Source of the DNA: Candidatus Sulfomarinibacter kjeldsenii
GTDB lineage: Bacteria; Acidobacteriota; Thermoanaerobaculia; Thermoanaerobaculales; Sulfomarinibacteraceae
Reading direction: 5' to 3'
Length of the DNA stretch: 35,178 bases
NCBI GenBank assembly: GCA_014764485.1
Contig: JACXWA010000069.1
Location: 1 to 35,178, forward strand
Below the pieces are notes generated by a model. The model made no database searches and had not been told where the DNA came from. It saw only the letters and a list, made by a program, of their open reading frames with translations. Shown here one piece after another: positions 27,179-35,178 of this stretch (within the stretch, counting starts at the first letter, position 1; each line of letters opens with the position of its first letter). The position numbers and the translations under genes were made by a program.

Positions 27179-27920
27179 TCACCAACAGTCGTATCGAGAC
27201 GAGGAGGACCAGCCAGCCGACGACGGCGCGCACCGTGGCGGGTCGAAAGTGGCTCGATCCGCGAAAGGCACCCAATTGGCCCGCCACGAGAACCGTCACG
27301 GCAAGCGGGAGGAATAACAACCAAGGGAAGCTCGTCCCGATGACGATCCGGCCGGCCAGTCCTGCCGCCGAGTTCACTAGAACCAGGCCCGAGCTCAGCG
27401 CCGCAGCCTCCTTGGGGGTAGACATGCGGCTCACCAGGAGCAGAGGCGCCAGATAAATACCCCCGCCGATACCAGTGAGGCCTGCCGCCGCACCCAGCAC
27501 CAGTCCGAGGAGCGACAGCAGGAATGGGTTCCTCGTATCGCGACGGGGTTGATCCTTCACCAGCAGCGGCGTCACCAGCAGTCGAACTGCTGCTAACAGC
27601 AGCAGACCGCCCAGAAGGCCCTGGAACAGGGCTCGGCTCACCGGCACCTGCGCCGCAAAGAAGGCCGCCGGTGCCGAGGTGAGGATCAATGGGGCAAAAA
27701 GATGGCGGCGAAAGTGACCGCCGCGCAGGTAGTGGGTGAAGCCGCTTCCGGCCACGATCAGGTTGAGGCTCAGGGCCACCATCGGTACCACCGTGTGGTC
27801 CATCCCGAGAAAAGCCATCGTCGCAACATAGGCTGAGCCTCCACCAAGGCCCACGGAGCCATAGACAAAGCTGATCACAGCGAAGGCGGGGATGAGAATC
27901 CACAGGAGGTCAGCGTCCAT
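27165..27920 (-). CDS. TSUP family permease (TauE/SafE/sulfite-exporter-like)
   Basis: 251 aa, 8 TM-like; VYGSVGLGGGSAYVATMAFLGM and LGAAAGLTGIGGGIYLAPLLL are the paired TSUP motifs. Confidence 0.9.
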   Translation of the reverse strand: MDADLLWILIPAFAVISFVYGSVGLGGGSAYVATMAFLGMDHTVVPMVALSLNLIVAGSGFTHYLRGGHFRRHLFAPLILTSAPAAFFAAQVPVSRALFQGLLGGLLLLAAVRLLVTPLLVKDQPRRDTRNPFLLSLLGLVLGAAAGLTGIGGGIYLAPLLLVSRMSTPKEAAALSSGLVLVNSAAGLAGRIVIGTSFPWLLFLPLAVTVLVAGQLGAFRGSSHFRPATVRAVVGWLVLLVSIRLLVSAYG

Positions 27921-28827
27921 GGCGGTAGCTTTTATCGAACACGTCGATCACATGCAGGAGCCAGGGCATGAGGGCCTGCACGGATTCGCCCGCGCCGCGG
28001 GTGGAGCCGGCGAGCGCAACGATGACGGATGTTCCCCGCTGCCCGGCGATGGTTCGGCTGAGGGCGGCGTAGGGTGTTCGCTGCTGCCCGTAGGCGCGAA
28101 CCGCCTCGGCAACGCCCGGGATCTCGCGTTCGAGCAACGGTCGCAGGGCTTCGGGTGTCCCGTCTCGCGGCCCGAGGCCCGTGCCCCCGACGGTGAACAC
28201 AAAGTCGAAGGCATCGTCATCGACCCATCTCCGCACACGATCAACGATCTGTTCGGCCTCGTCGGGTACGATTTCGAAACCCGCCACCGTGACGCCGTGG
28301 GCCTCCAGGCCAACCCGCACTGCAGCCCCGGCCCGGTCCTGGGATTTTCCCGCGGCCGTACGGTCACTAACCACCAGGATACCGGCGCGGAGTTCGCGCT
28401 CACCGCGGTGCTTGAAATCACTCGCGCCGCCTGACTTTTTCAGCAGACGTACACTCGAGATGTGGGCCGTTGGGTCCACCTGTTTGACCATATCGTAGAA
28501 GTTGAGAGCCGCCACCGCCGCTCCGGTCATGGCCTCCACTTCGACCCCGGTGCGGGCGATGGCGGCCACCTCCACCTGAATGCGAACAGTCGTCTTCTCC
28601 GCCTCGACCCTGACGTCGGCGTGGTCGACCGGTATGGGGTGGCAGAAGGGGAGCAGCTGCGGCGTTTGCTTGAGACCCAACATCGCGGTTGCCCTGGTCA
28701 TCTCCACCACGTCGCCCTTGGGGATGTCCCCCGCAAGAATAGCGGCGACAGTCTCCAGCCTCATTTCCACGGTGGACTCGGCAACGGCGCGGCGCAAGGT
28801 GGTTGGCTTGGTACTCACATCGATCAT
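27910..28827 (-). CDS. moaCB: Bifunctional MoaC-MogA/MoaB fusion (molybdenum cofactor biosynthesis)
   Basis: N-terminal MoaC: GDVVEMTRATAMLGLKQTPQLLPFCHPIPVDHADV...VEVEAMTGAAVAALNFYDMVK; C-terminal MogA: FVFTVGGTGLGPRDGTPEAL. Confidence 0.93.
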   Translation of the reverse strand: MIDVSTKPTTLRRAVAESTVEMRLETVAAILAGDIPKGDVVEMTRATAMLGLKQTPQLLPFCHPIPVDHADVRVEAEKTTVRIQVEVAAIARTGVEVEAMTGAAVAALNFYDMVKQVDPTAHISSVRLLKKSGGASDFKHRGERELRAGILVVSDRTAAGKSQDRAGAAVRVGLEAHGVTVAGFEIVPDEAEQIVDRVRRWVDDDAFDFVFTVGGTGLGPRDGTPEALRPLLEREIPGVAEAVRAYGQQRTPYAALSRTIAGQRGTSVIVALAGSTRGAGESVQALMPWLLHVIDVFDKSYRHGR

Positions 28828-28852
28828 CGCAGGAGCTCCCCCGGATCTTTCC

Positions 28853-29773
28853 TCATGCTTCGGGCGTCTTTTCGTCGATCCTGACAGTCATTGCGGTTGG
28901 GCCGGTCCGCTGGCCCCCGTTTTCGGCAGCCCGAGCCAGTCGTAGCTCCGCTATGGCACTGCCCAGGTTGGGAGCTGACGACCGAAGGCTATCGGCGCAG
29001 TGCGGCACGCTGGCGGCGACTACAATGGCCCCAGCCCCGGTGCCATAGATCAGTGACCTGGTGGCAGGAACCCTGAATGGTAGGTCCATGACTGCTCGGA
29101 GCGCCTCTCTCAGAATCGAGCATCCAGGAGAATTCGAAACCAAGGCCACGACGAGGTCCAGCCCGCGGCCGCACAGCTGGCGGAGGAGTGCGATCGCCTC
29201 ATCGGTCGATCCCGGAGCTTGGCCTCGCCAGGCAATGTGCGCGCCCAGCTCATCCTGAAGGATGGTGACGGCTTCGTCCCCAGGATTCTCTGCGCCCGTC
29301 GAAGCTATTACCGCCGCCTGGACAGTTGCCCGTGGAAGGGAGTACACGACCTCCACCTCGCTGCCAGTGTGGACGGCGCCATCGCGGGTAACGGATGCGA
29401 AGAGCCCGTGCCGCGGCATGATGCAGTCACCCGCCTGGTAGTAAATGGCGCAACGGGAGTGGCAGACTTTGCCTATCTGGGAGATTTCCACCTCCGCCTC
29501 GTCCAGCCGCAGGCGGGAGCCGATGCCGAGATTTCTGGTATTGAGCCCCGAGATCACCACATTCTCACCAAATGCACCCGGTTTCAGGCTCAAGCCCTTC
29601 GCCTTCATGTCGCTGATGTCGCCCGCGTCGAGAAGGCTGACCTGGCGGTGCCAGTTGCCCGAGTGGGCGTCCCCCTCGAGCCCGTGATGGCGTCGCAGGA
29701 AAACCCGATCGACCGCTCGCTTGGGCGTGCCCTTTCGGGTGGAAACGCACACGTTGAATATTGTTCCCTGCAT
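28853..29773 (-). CDS. MOSC-domain protein fused to a degenerate MogA/MoaB-like domain
   Basis: MOSC: GDAHSGNWHRQVSLLDAGDISDMKAKGLSLKPGAFGENVVISGL...IGKVCHSRCAIYYQAGDCIMPRHGLFASV; C-terminal region has MogA-like layout but no GGTG motif. SD AGGAGG upstream. Confidence 0.8.
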   Translation of the reverse strand: MQGTIFNVCVSTRKGTPKRAVDRVFLRRHHGLEGDAHSGNWHRQVSLLDAGDISDMKAKGLSLKPGAFGENVVISGLNTRNLGIGSRLRLDEAEVEISQIGKVCHSRCAIYYQAGDCIMPRHGLFASVTRDGAVHTGSEVEVVYSLPRATVQAAVIASTGAENPGDEAVTILQDELGAHIAWRGQAPGSTDEAIALLRQLCGRGLDLVVALVSNSPGCSILREALRAVMDLPFRVPATRSLIYGTGAGAIVVAASVPHCADSLRSSAPNLGSAIAELRLARAAENGGQRTGPTAMTVRIDEKTPEA

Positions 29774-29777
29774 GCTC

Positions 29778-30020
29778 TCAACCTCCTGAGTCGGACAAAG
29801 ACAGGTCCGCGAGCGCCTGCCCGGGTTCGAACATCGTGAATGGGACGAGGCGGCGGCGGAGAATCCCTCCGGATACTCCGCGCTCGATGGTGATATTGGT
29901 TCCGATTCCAGAGGCGGAAAACTGCCACAACCAAGACCTGAGTGCGGCCGAGGTGCCCTCTCTCATCCGGAGGGGCCAACCCTCACGGACGTTGAATTGG
30001 AAAATCTCAAAGCTATTCAT
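29778..30020 (-). CDS. Hypothetical 80-aa protein at the head of the molybdenum-cofactor operon
   Basis: ORF MNSFEIFQFNVREGWPLRMREGTSAALRSWLWQFSASG..., 4 nt from the MOSC gene; no family recognised and no strong SD. Confidence 0.4.
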   Translation of the reverse strand: MNSFEIFQFNVREGWPLRMREGTSAALRSWLWQFSASGIGTNITIERGVSGGILRRRLVPFTMFEPGQALADLSLSDSGG

Positions 30021-30111
30021 GGAGTAGTCGCTTGAATAACAGTAATGCCTCGGATACTCAATATCAAAAAAAACTCAATCCGGACGGCCCTTTGGTGGTC
30101 CAATCTGGAAA

Positions 30112-30222
30112 ATGTCGAGAAGATGTGTGACCTCAGACACTATTTCCAGAGGAAAACAATTCGACGGCCTTGCCAAAACAGTTGAAAAGCTTGCAAAAAC
30201 ATTTGAAGAGTTTATCAATTGA
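30112..30222 (+). CDS. Candidate small ORF encoding a heptad-repeat peptide (36 aa)
   Basis: Own translation: MSRRCVTSDTISRGKQFDGLAKTVEKLAKTFEEFIN*; LAKTVEK/LAKTFEE heptads encoded by two 21-bp tandem repeats (30169-30189, 30190-30210). Confidence 0.3.
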   Translation: MSRRCVTSDTISRGKQFDGLAKTVEKLAKTFEEFIN

Positions 30223-30284
30223 ATAGGAATAGTAATGACATTCATTACGAACAGCGCCCTGGAGGGCGCAGGAGGGCAATCGCT

Positions 30285-31088
30285 ATGGGGGGCAGCTCGA
30301 AGATCCTACGGGAGGGCCTGGGCTGGCTGGGCGCGGTCTTTGTTCTGGGAATCACGGTATCGGTGGCGGCGCCACCGATATTCGCCGCAGAACGGGCCGC
30401 TCCCATGCCTGGCGAACAAACGACCTGGAGTGGCGGCGGTGACGACAACGAGGAGGCGTCTTCTACCGCTGACGAAGTGACGCGAGACGGCATGGCCAGC
30501 CACAATCAGAAGAGCGACACCGCGGAAGAAGACAGTTTCGATCCGAAAGAAAACATCATCGCTATTCATGACAGCAGCTCGGAGCAATACAACAAGAAGT
30601 GCGGTGAGTGTCATGCAGAAATCCACAGCCGGCAGAGCCTGAATCCGTCGATACCTGCCGCACATCCGGGCATGGCCCCATATGCGGCCGGAAAACCTGG
30701 CGACGACAAGCAGTGCCGGTGGTGCCATCGCACGGTTGATCTCACGCAGGGCACACAGGCTTTAGATAAATCCAAGGGAAACCAGAGACGTCATGTGGAC
30801 GTGGCCCTCTGCACTCTGTGCCACGGGCCCTACCGCGGCGGACCTGGGCAGCAGTTCTACCAGTCGGGGCTCTCACCCACCGACCCCGACGGACCTGTGG
30901 TGTACGAGGTGGTCTGTGCAGGTTGCCATCGCGAGCTGGAAGACTCAGAAATGCTCGGCAAGAATGCCGAAAAAATCCAGAAAGCCATCGACGAAGACAA
31001 AGGGGGGATGGGTGTCCTCACCGTCCTGTCCACCCAGGAGATCGAGGCCATCGCCGCGGTCCTTGCAGAACCGGGCGAAGAGGACTGA
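30285..31088 (+). CDS. Tetraheme c-type cytochrome
   Basis: Four CxxCH motifs: CGECH, CRWCH, CTLCH, CAGCH; start ATG 30285 with SD GGAGG 9 nt upstream and hydrophobic signal LGWLGAVFVLGITVSVAAPPIFA. Confidence 0.88.
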   Translation: MGGSSKILREGLGWLGAVFVLGITVSVAAPPIFAAERAAPMPGEQTTWSGGGDDNEEASSTADEVTRDGMASHNQKSDTAEEDSFDPKENIIAIHDSSSEQYNKKCGECHAEIHSRQSLNPSIPAAHPGMAPYAAGKPGDDKQCRWCHRTVDLTQGTQALDKSKGNQRRHVDVALCTLCHGPYRGGPGQQFYQSGLSPTDPDGPVVYEVVCAGCHRELEDSEMLGKNAEKIQKAIDEDKGGMGVLTVLSTQEIEAIAAVLAEPGEED

Positions 31089-31091
31089 TCA

Positions 31092-34000
31092 GTGTCTAGG
31101 AAAGGACGGCATCTGAATATGAAAAGGGAAAAAGAAATTCACGGAATCAATCCGTCGGTGAACCGCAGGACCTTTGTGAAGGTGAGCGGGACGCTGGCGT
31201 CGGCAGCGGTAGCGAGCCGGGTTTTCAACCCATCGACAAGCTCCGAAGCCGCGGCGGCGGGCGTCCCGATCCTTACCGGGGAAAGCCTGCCGGACGAGAT
31301 CGAGAGTGCCGAGGACATCATCTACAGCGTCTGCCAGATGTGCCATTCACGGTGCGGCATCCGTGCCAAGGTCAAGGAAGGGGTACTCGTCAAACTGGAC
31401 GGAAATCCCTATCACCCGAACAACCGCGACGTCGACGAAAACAACAACCCGGACAGGATTTCCTACGAGACCCCCCCGGATCAGGCGTTCACAGAGCTCG
31501 GCCGGCTGTGCCTGAAAGGCCAGGCCGGAGTACAGACTCTCTACGATCCCTTCCGGATCCAACATCCGCTCAAGCGAGTGGGACCGCGAAACTCCGGCCA
31601 ATGGGAGACGATCAGCTGGGAGCAGGCCTTCTCCGAGATCGCCACCAGGATTCAGCAGCTGATCCCCGACCCGGGTGCGCTCATCGACCCAGCCATCCCG
31701 GAACTCGGAAAAAAGAGCAACCTTCTCGGTTTTGCCCCGGGCCGCAGCGTCGAAAAGGAGATGAGCGAGAGGATCTGGAAGAACGGCTGGGGTACCGCCA
31801 ACTACGGCCTGAGCCACACCTCGGTCTGCGAATCGACCCGACATGTGGCCAACGAGCTCATTACCTGGGATCCCGCGGGCAGCAAGAACAGCATGGGGGG
31901 TGGGAGGACCGAAGGCTGGCAACCGGACACCCTCGGTGCCGAGTACATCATCTTCTTTGGGGCCAACCCCCTCGAAGCAGACTTTCCGATGGTCGGCATG
32001 GCGCGAAACCTGATGCAATTCAAGCGGAACGGGGGCACGTACGTCACCGTCGATCCACGCTTCAACAACACGGCCGCACAGGCAGATCAGTGGGTCCCGA
32101 TAACCCCGGGTACGGATGCCGCCCTGGCGATGGGAATGATGAGCTGGATCCTGGAGCAGGGAGCACATCAAACCGGGTATCTCGAAAACACCAATCGAGC
32201 GGCTGCGGCTTCAGATGGCGAACCTACCTGGACCGACTCTACGTACCTCGTGGGTACCTTCAGCGACGGCGAGGGTAAGGAATACCAGCGTTACATCACC
32301 GCCAGTGAGGCCGGTATCTCCGGTCGGCCGAATGTCGCAGCCGACGACTATGTTGTCGTGGCCGGCGGAGTGCTCAAGGGTCACAACGAGGTGCCGCATG
32401 GCGATCTCGAGGTGGCGACCTCGGTCAATATCGGCGGCGTCGACACCCCGGCAAAATCCGCGTTTACCCTCCTGAGAGAGTCCGCCTTTTCCATGAGCCG
32501 CAGCGAGTACTCCTCCGTCTGCGGCGTCTCGGTGAGTGTCATGGAAGGCCTGGCCGAGGAGTTCGTGGGCCACGGCAAGAAGGCCGTCGCCATGACCTAC
32601 CGGGGCCCCATCAAGCACACCAACGGTTTTTACAACCAGCTCGCCATCCAGCATCTGAACACCCTGATCGGAAACTACGACTGGAAGGGGGGATGTACTC
32701 AAGGTGGTGGAGGCTGGAGTCAAAAATCCGGTGTCGTCAGCGTCAGCAACGTGGCCGGAGACCCCGGTCATGAGGGCGTTCGGATCGACAGGGCGAAGAC
32801 TTTCTACAGTCCAGCCGAAGCACCGAACCTGTTTTCGGGTTATCCCGCCCAGCGGCCCTGGTTTCCCTTCGGGACGCACGGCAATTACCAGGAGGTGATT
32901 CCCAGCATCCTGGACGGCTACCCCTACTCGATCAAGGCGCTGATCACATATTGGAATGCGTGGCCGTACTCGGTGCCGGCCTTGCGAGCGGTCTGGGAGC
33001 AGACCGTGGCTGACGAGAGCAAGCTGCCCCTCCTCGTGACCATCAGTCCGGTCATGGGGGAGGTCGCCGCCTGGGCGGACTACGTGCTACCGGACAGCGT
33101 CTACCTTGAGAAGTTCGGGGTTCCCGGGATTCCCTGGAGGGTCAACAAGGGAACCTCCTTCCAGCGGCCCGTCGTCGGCAAGTTCGACGGAAAATCGATC
33201 GGCGTGAAACCCGCGGACGGGGGTCTGGGAAACACAATCCCGATCAACGCCACCAACAACTACACACCGGCGTTGCCGAACACAAAGGCGGTGCTGGATA
33301 TCCAAATCGGGCTGGCGAAAGCGCTCGGCCTTCCGGGCGTCGGCGCCAACGCGCTCCTGGACGGCGATGGCACCATCGTTGGAGATCTCGACAACAATTG
33401 GGACTGGGCCAGAGCGTTGCTTGAAAACATCGCCGAAAACGCTCGCGGCAAACATCCGGGCATCACGGCCGAGGAGATCCTGTCAAAAGGAGGGGTCTTC
33501 GATTTCCCCACGGATGAATACGATGGAGATTACCTGTCATACCAGTACTCCAATATCATCCGGACCTTTGCGGACCCGGTTGCCCGTACGAGGGACTCGG
33601 TGACCGCAGCCTATTACTCGGGCGTGCCCCAGTACAAAGCGCTGACTCACTCTGACGGGTCCCCGCTTGATGATCGCGAATATCCTTTCAATCTCATCAC
33701 CTATAAGACTGTCCATCACGGTCAGGCGAGAACCAACGTCAACCCATGGCTCATGCTGATCATGCCTGAGAACCCGGTCGAGATCAGTGCCGCAGACGCG
33801 GCTGATATGGGAATCGAAACCGGGGATGTGGTGACGGTGAGCTCTCCGTCACATCGCGACGGCATCGAGGGAAGGGCTCTGGTCACCCAGAGGCTCAAAC
33901 CCGGGGTCATTGCAATCTCTCACCACTACGGACACTGGGAACAGTCCTCACGCCCGATGGAGATCGACGGCGTCACGACCGAACACGATCCCGGCCGTGG

Positions 34001-34199
34001 GGCGGGGATTCAGCCCACCCAAATAATGAGAACCGACGATCGTTACCGAAACGTGAGTCTCCAGGAGCCCGTCGGTGCGAGCTGTTCGTTCTTCGACACC
34101 TGGGTCAAAGTGAAGAAAAAAGGGATGGTAGAACCTCCTCTGGCCACAGGGATCTTCTCTGACGGCTTTGAGTCGGGGGACTCAAGCGCGTGGTCCTAG
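31092..34199 (+). CDS. Tat-exported molybdopterin oxidoreductase catalytic subunit (TtrA/PsrA/ArrA-like, DMSO reductase superfamily)
   Basis: Tat motif NRRTFVKVSG; VCQMCHSRCGIRAK...GRLCLKGQ [4Fe-4S] ligands; SHTSVCEST candidate Mo-ligand Cys; C-terminal molydopterin-binding VVTVSSPSHRDGIEGRALVTQRLKPGVIAISHHYGHW. True start may be ATG 31119. Confidence 0.92.
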   Translation: MSRKGRHLNMKREKEIHGINPSVNRRTFVKVSGTLASAAVASRVFNPSTSSEAAAAGVPILTGESLPDEIESAEDIIYSVCQMCHSRCGIRAKVKEGVLVKLDGNPYHPNNRDVDENNNPDRISYETPPDQAFTELGRLCLKGQAGVQTLYDPFRIQHPLKRVGPRNSGQWETISWEQAFSEIATRIQQLIPDPGALIDPAIPELGKKSNLLGFAPGRSVEKEMSERIWKNGWGTANYGLSHTSVCESTRHVANELITWDPAGSKNSMGGGRTEGWQPDTLGAEYIIFFGANPLEADFPMVGMARNLMQFKRNGGTYVTVDPRFNNTAAQADQWVPITPGTDAALAMGMMSWILEQGAHQTGYLENTNRAAAASDGEPTWTDSTYLVGTFSDGEGKEYQRYITASEAGISGRPNVAADDYVVVAGGVLKGHNEVPHGDLEVATSVNIGGVDTPAKSAFTLLRESAFSMSRSEYSSVCGVSVSVMEGLAEEFVGHGKKAVAMTYRGPIKHTNGFYNQLAIQHLNTLIGNYDWKGGCTQGGGGWSQKSGVVSVSNVAGDPGHEGVRIDRAKTFYSPAEAPNLFSGYPAQRPWFPFGTHGNYQEVIPSILDGYPYSIKALITYWNAWPYSVPALRAVWEQTVADESKLPLLVTISPVMGEVAAWADYVLPDSVYLEKFGVPGIPWRVNKGTSFQRPVVGKFDGKSIGVKPADGGLGNTIPINATNNYTPALPNTKAVLDIQIGLAKALGLPGVGANALLDGDGTIVGDLDNNWDWARALLENIAENARGKHPGITAEEILSKGGVFDFPTDEYDGDYLSYQYSNIIRTFADPVARTRDSVTAAYYSGVPQYKALTHSDGSPLDDREYPFNLITYKTVHHGQARTNVNPWLMLIMPENPVEISAADAADMGIETGDVVTVSSPSHRDGIEGRALVTQRLKPGVIAISHHYGHWEQSSRPMEIDGVTTEHDPGRGAGIQPTQIMRTDDRYRNVSLQEPVGASCSFFDTWVKVKKKGMVEPPLATGIFSDGFESGDSSAWS

Positions 34200-34257
34200 A
34201 TTTTCCACAGATAAACCGAGCCACCCTCAGTGTGCTCTGACAGGAAGGTAGACCCAA

Positions 34258-34890
34258 ATGGCGCAACTCGGCTGGTTGATTGATTTGGACAAATGTACCG
34301 GGTGCGACTCCTGTACGATCGCGTGCAAATCGGAGAACAACACCCGTCCGCTGACCTCGCCCGTGCCGTCCAAGAACGGCAGGGGCGTCCTTCCGGACCA
34401 CGTGAGCTACCGCTGGCTCGTCAAACAAGAAGCGGGCGTCTATCCCCTTCCGAGATTGACGTTCACGACCAGCGCCTGCAACCACTGCGAGCACCCGGGG
34501 TGTCTCGCGTCATGTCCGAAGGCGGATGTCAACGATCCCCACAACGAGAACAATGCGATCTTCAAGCGGGCGGAGGACGGCATCGTGCTGATCAACCAGA
34601 ACGTCTGTATCGGGTGCAGGAACTGCATCCACGCCTGCCCCTACGGAGCGCCACAGTTCAACTCGTCCACCGAGCTGGTGGAGAAGTGCACCTTCTGCAT
34701 CCACCGTCTGTACGACGGTAGCGGGATACGGACGGATTTCGAGCCCGCATGCGTCACGACGTGTGTCGGGAATGCGCTGCATCTGGTGGAGGATTTCGAT
34801 CCGACCCAGACAGGGCAGAATGCTCCGACCGGTTTTGCCGATCCATCGTACACAGTTCCCTCGACCCGGTTTGCAACGGGAAGCCCATAG
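34258..34890 (+). CDS. 4x[4Fe-4S] electron-transfer subunit (TtrB/PsrB/DmsB-like)
   Basis: CTGCDSCTIAC; CNHCEHPGCLASCPK; CIGCRNCIHACPYG; CTFC...ACVTTC. Confidence 0.94.
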   Translation: MAQLGWLIDLDKCTGCDSCTIACKSENNTRPLTSPVPSKNGRGVLPDHVSYRWLVKQEAGVYPLPRLTFTTSACNHCEHPGCLASCPKADVNDPHNENNAIFKRAEDGIVLINQNVCIGCRNCIHACPYGAPQFNSSTELVEKCTFCIHRLYDGSGIRTDFEPACVTTCVGNALHLVEDFDPTQTGQNAPTGFADPSYTVPSTRFATGSP

Positions 34891-34912
34891 GCATGCGCAT
34901 GAGGGGACCAGC

Positions 34913-35178
34913 ATGACGGTTGATCCAGAAGCCTGTGATGTCTTGAACAGAGTAGATTCGAACACCTCCCGAGAGGCCACTTTGGCGGGTAGAGAAGTGT
35001 CCGGTACACGAGCGATCGGGTCCTCGGAGCACCAGAGCTCCGAGGCGCGGGCCAACATGTACCGGTTCTTTTCCGCCGTCTACCTCTCCCCCATCGATGA
35101 GGATCTCCTACGGCGGCTGGTTGACGACGTGTTCCTTGACGAGCTCTCCACACTGTTCGGCGAACAGGCGGTGGCGGA
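34913..35178 (+). CDS. TorD/DmsD-family redox enzyme maturation chaperone, 3' truncated
   Basis: Own translation from ATG 34913: MTVDPEACDVLNRVDS...SSEARANMYRFFSAVYLSPIDEDLLRRLVDDVFLDEL; RANMYRFFSAVYL resembles TorD helix 1. Runs off the window edge. Confidence 0.65.
   Translation, partial: MTVDPEACDVLNRVDSNTSREATLAGREVSGTRAIGSSEHQSSEARANMYRFFSAVYLSPIDEDLLRRLVDDVFLDELSTLFGEQAVA

Noticed and set aside
30021-30284. Moco riboswitch in the divergent intergenic region
   Set aside because: No recognisable Moco-RNA motif by eye; only a covariance-model search could settle it.

Overview
The window looks like a GC-rich bacterial chromosome segment. Gene content and style suggest an Acidobacteriota-like lineage, but that is a low-confidence inference. 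From left to right it contains: a truncated family-2 glycosyltransferase; a PilZ protein; a TRAP transporter operon with MltA and a frameshifted TatT; an SLT transglycosylase; a UDP-glucose pyrophosphorylase; an MFS transporter; tRNA-Gly(GCC) and tRNA-Cys(GCA); an S1-domain protein with a histone-H1-like Lys/Ala tail; the pyrR-pyrB-pyrC operon; a DMT exporter; queF; PPK2; a zinc-ribbon protein; a TrkA/K+ channel; an aminotransferase; a voltage-sensor-like membrane protein with no visible pore; fetA/fetB; dinB; a molybdenum-cofactor operon (moeA, TSUP permease, moaC-mogA fusion, MOSC fusion); and, divergently, a tetraheme cytochrome, a Tat molybdopterin oxidoreductase, a 4x[4Fe-4S] subunit and a TorD-like chaperone (truncated). 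The most striking non-coding signal is a family of five ~130-bp hairpin elements (arms GGTGCCACNCTTCGCATTGTTTG) in five consecutive intergenic gaps between 16.5 and 21.4 kb, with a divergent sixth element near 23.0 kb. Their edges overlap neighbouring stop codons, and their arms carry a polarity-specific mismatch. Other notable signals are palindromes with tandem-repeat arms (two related ones bracket the pyr operon), recurrent leaderless promoter geometry, a 36-codon heptad-repeat mini-ORF between the two molybdenum operons, and an unusual GFESGDSSAWS C-terminal tail on the molybdoenzyme.
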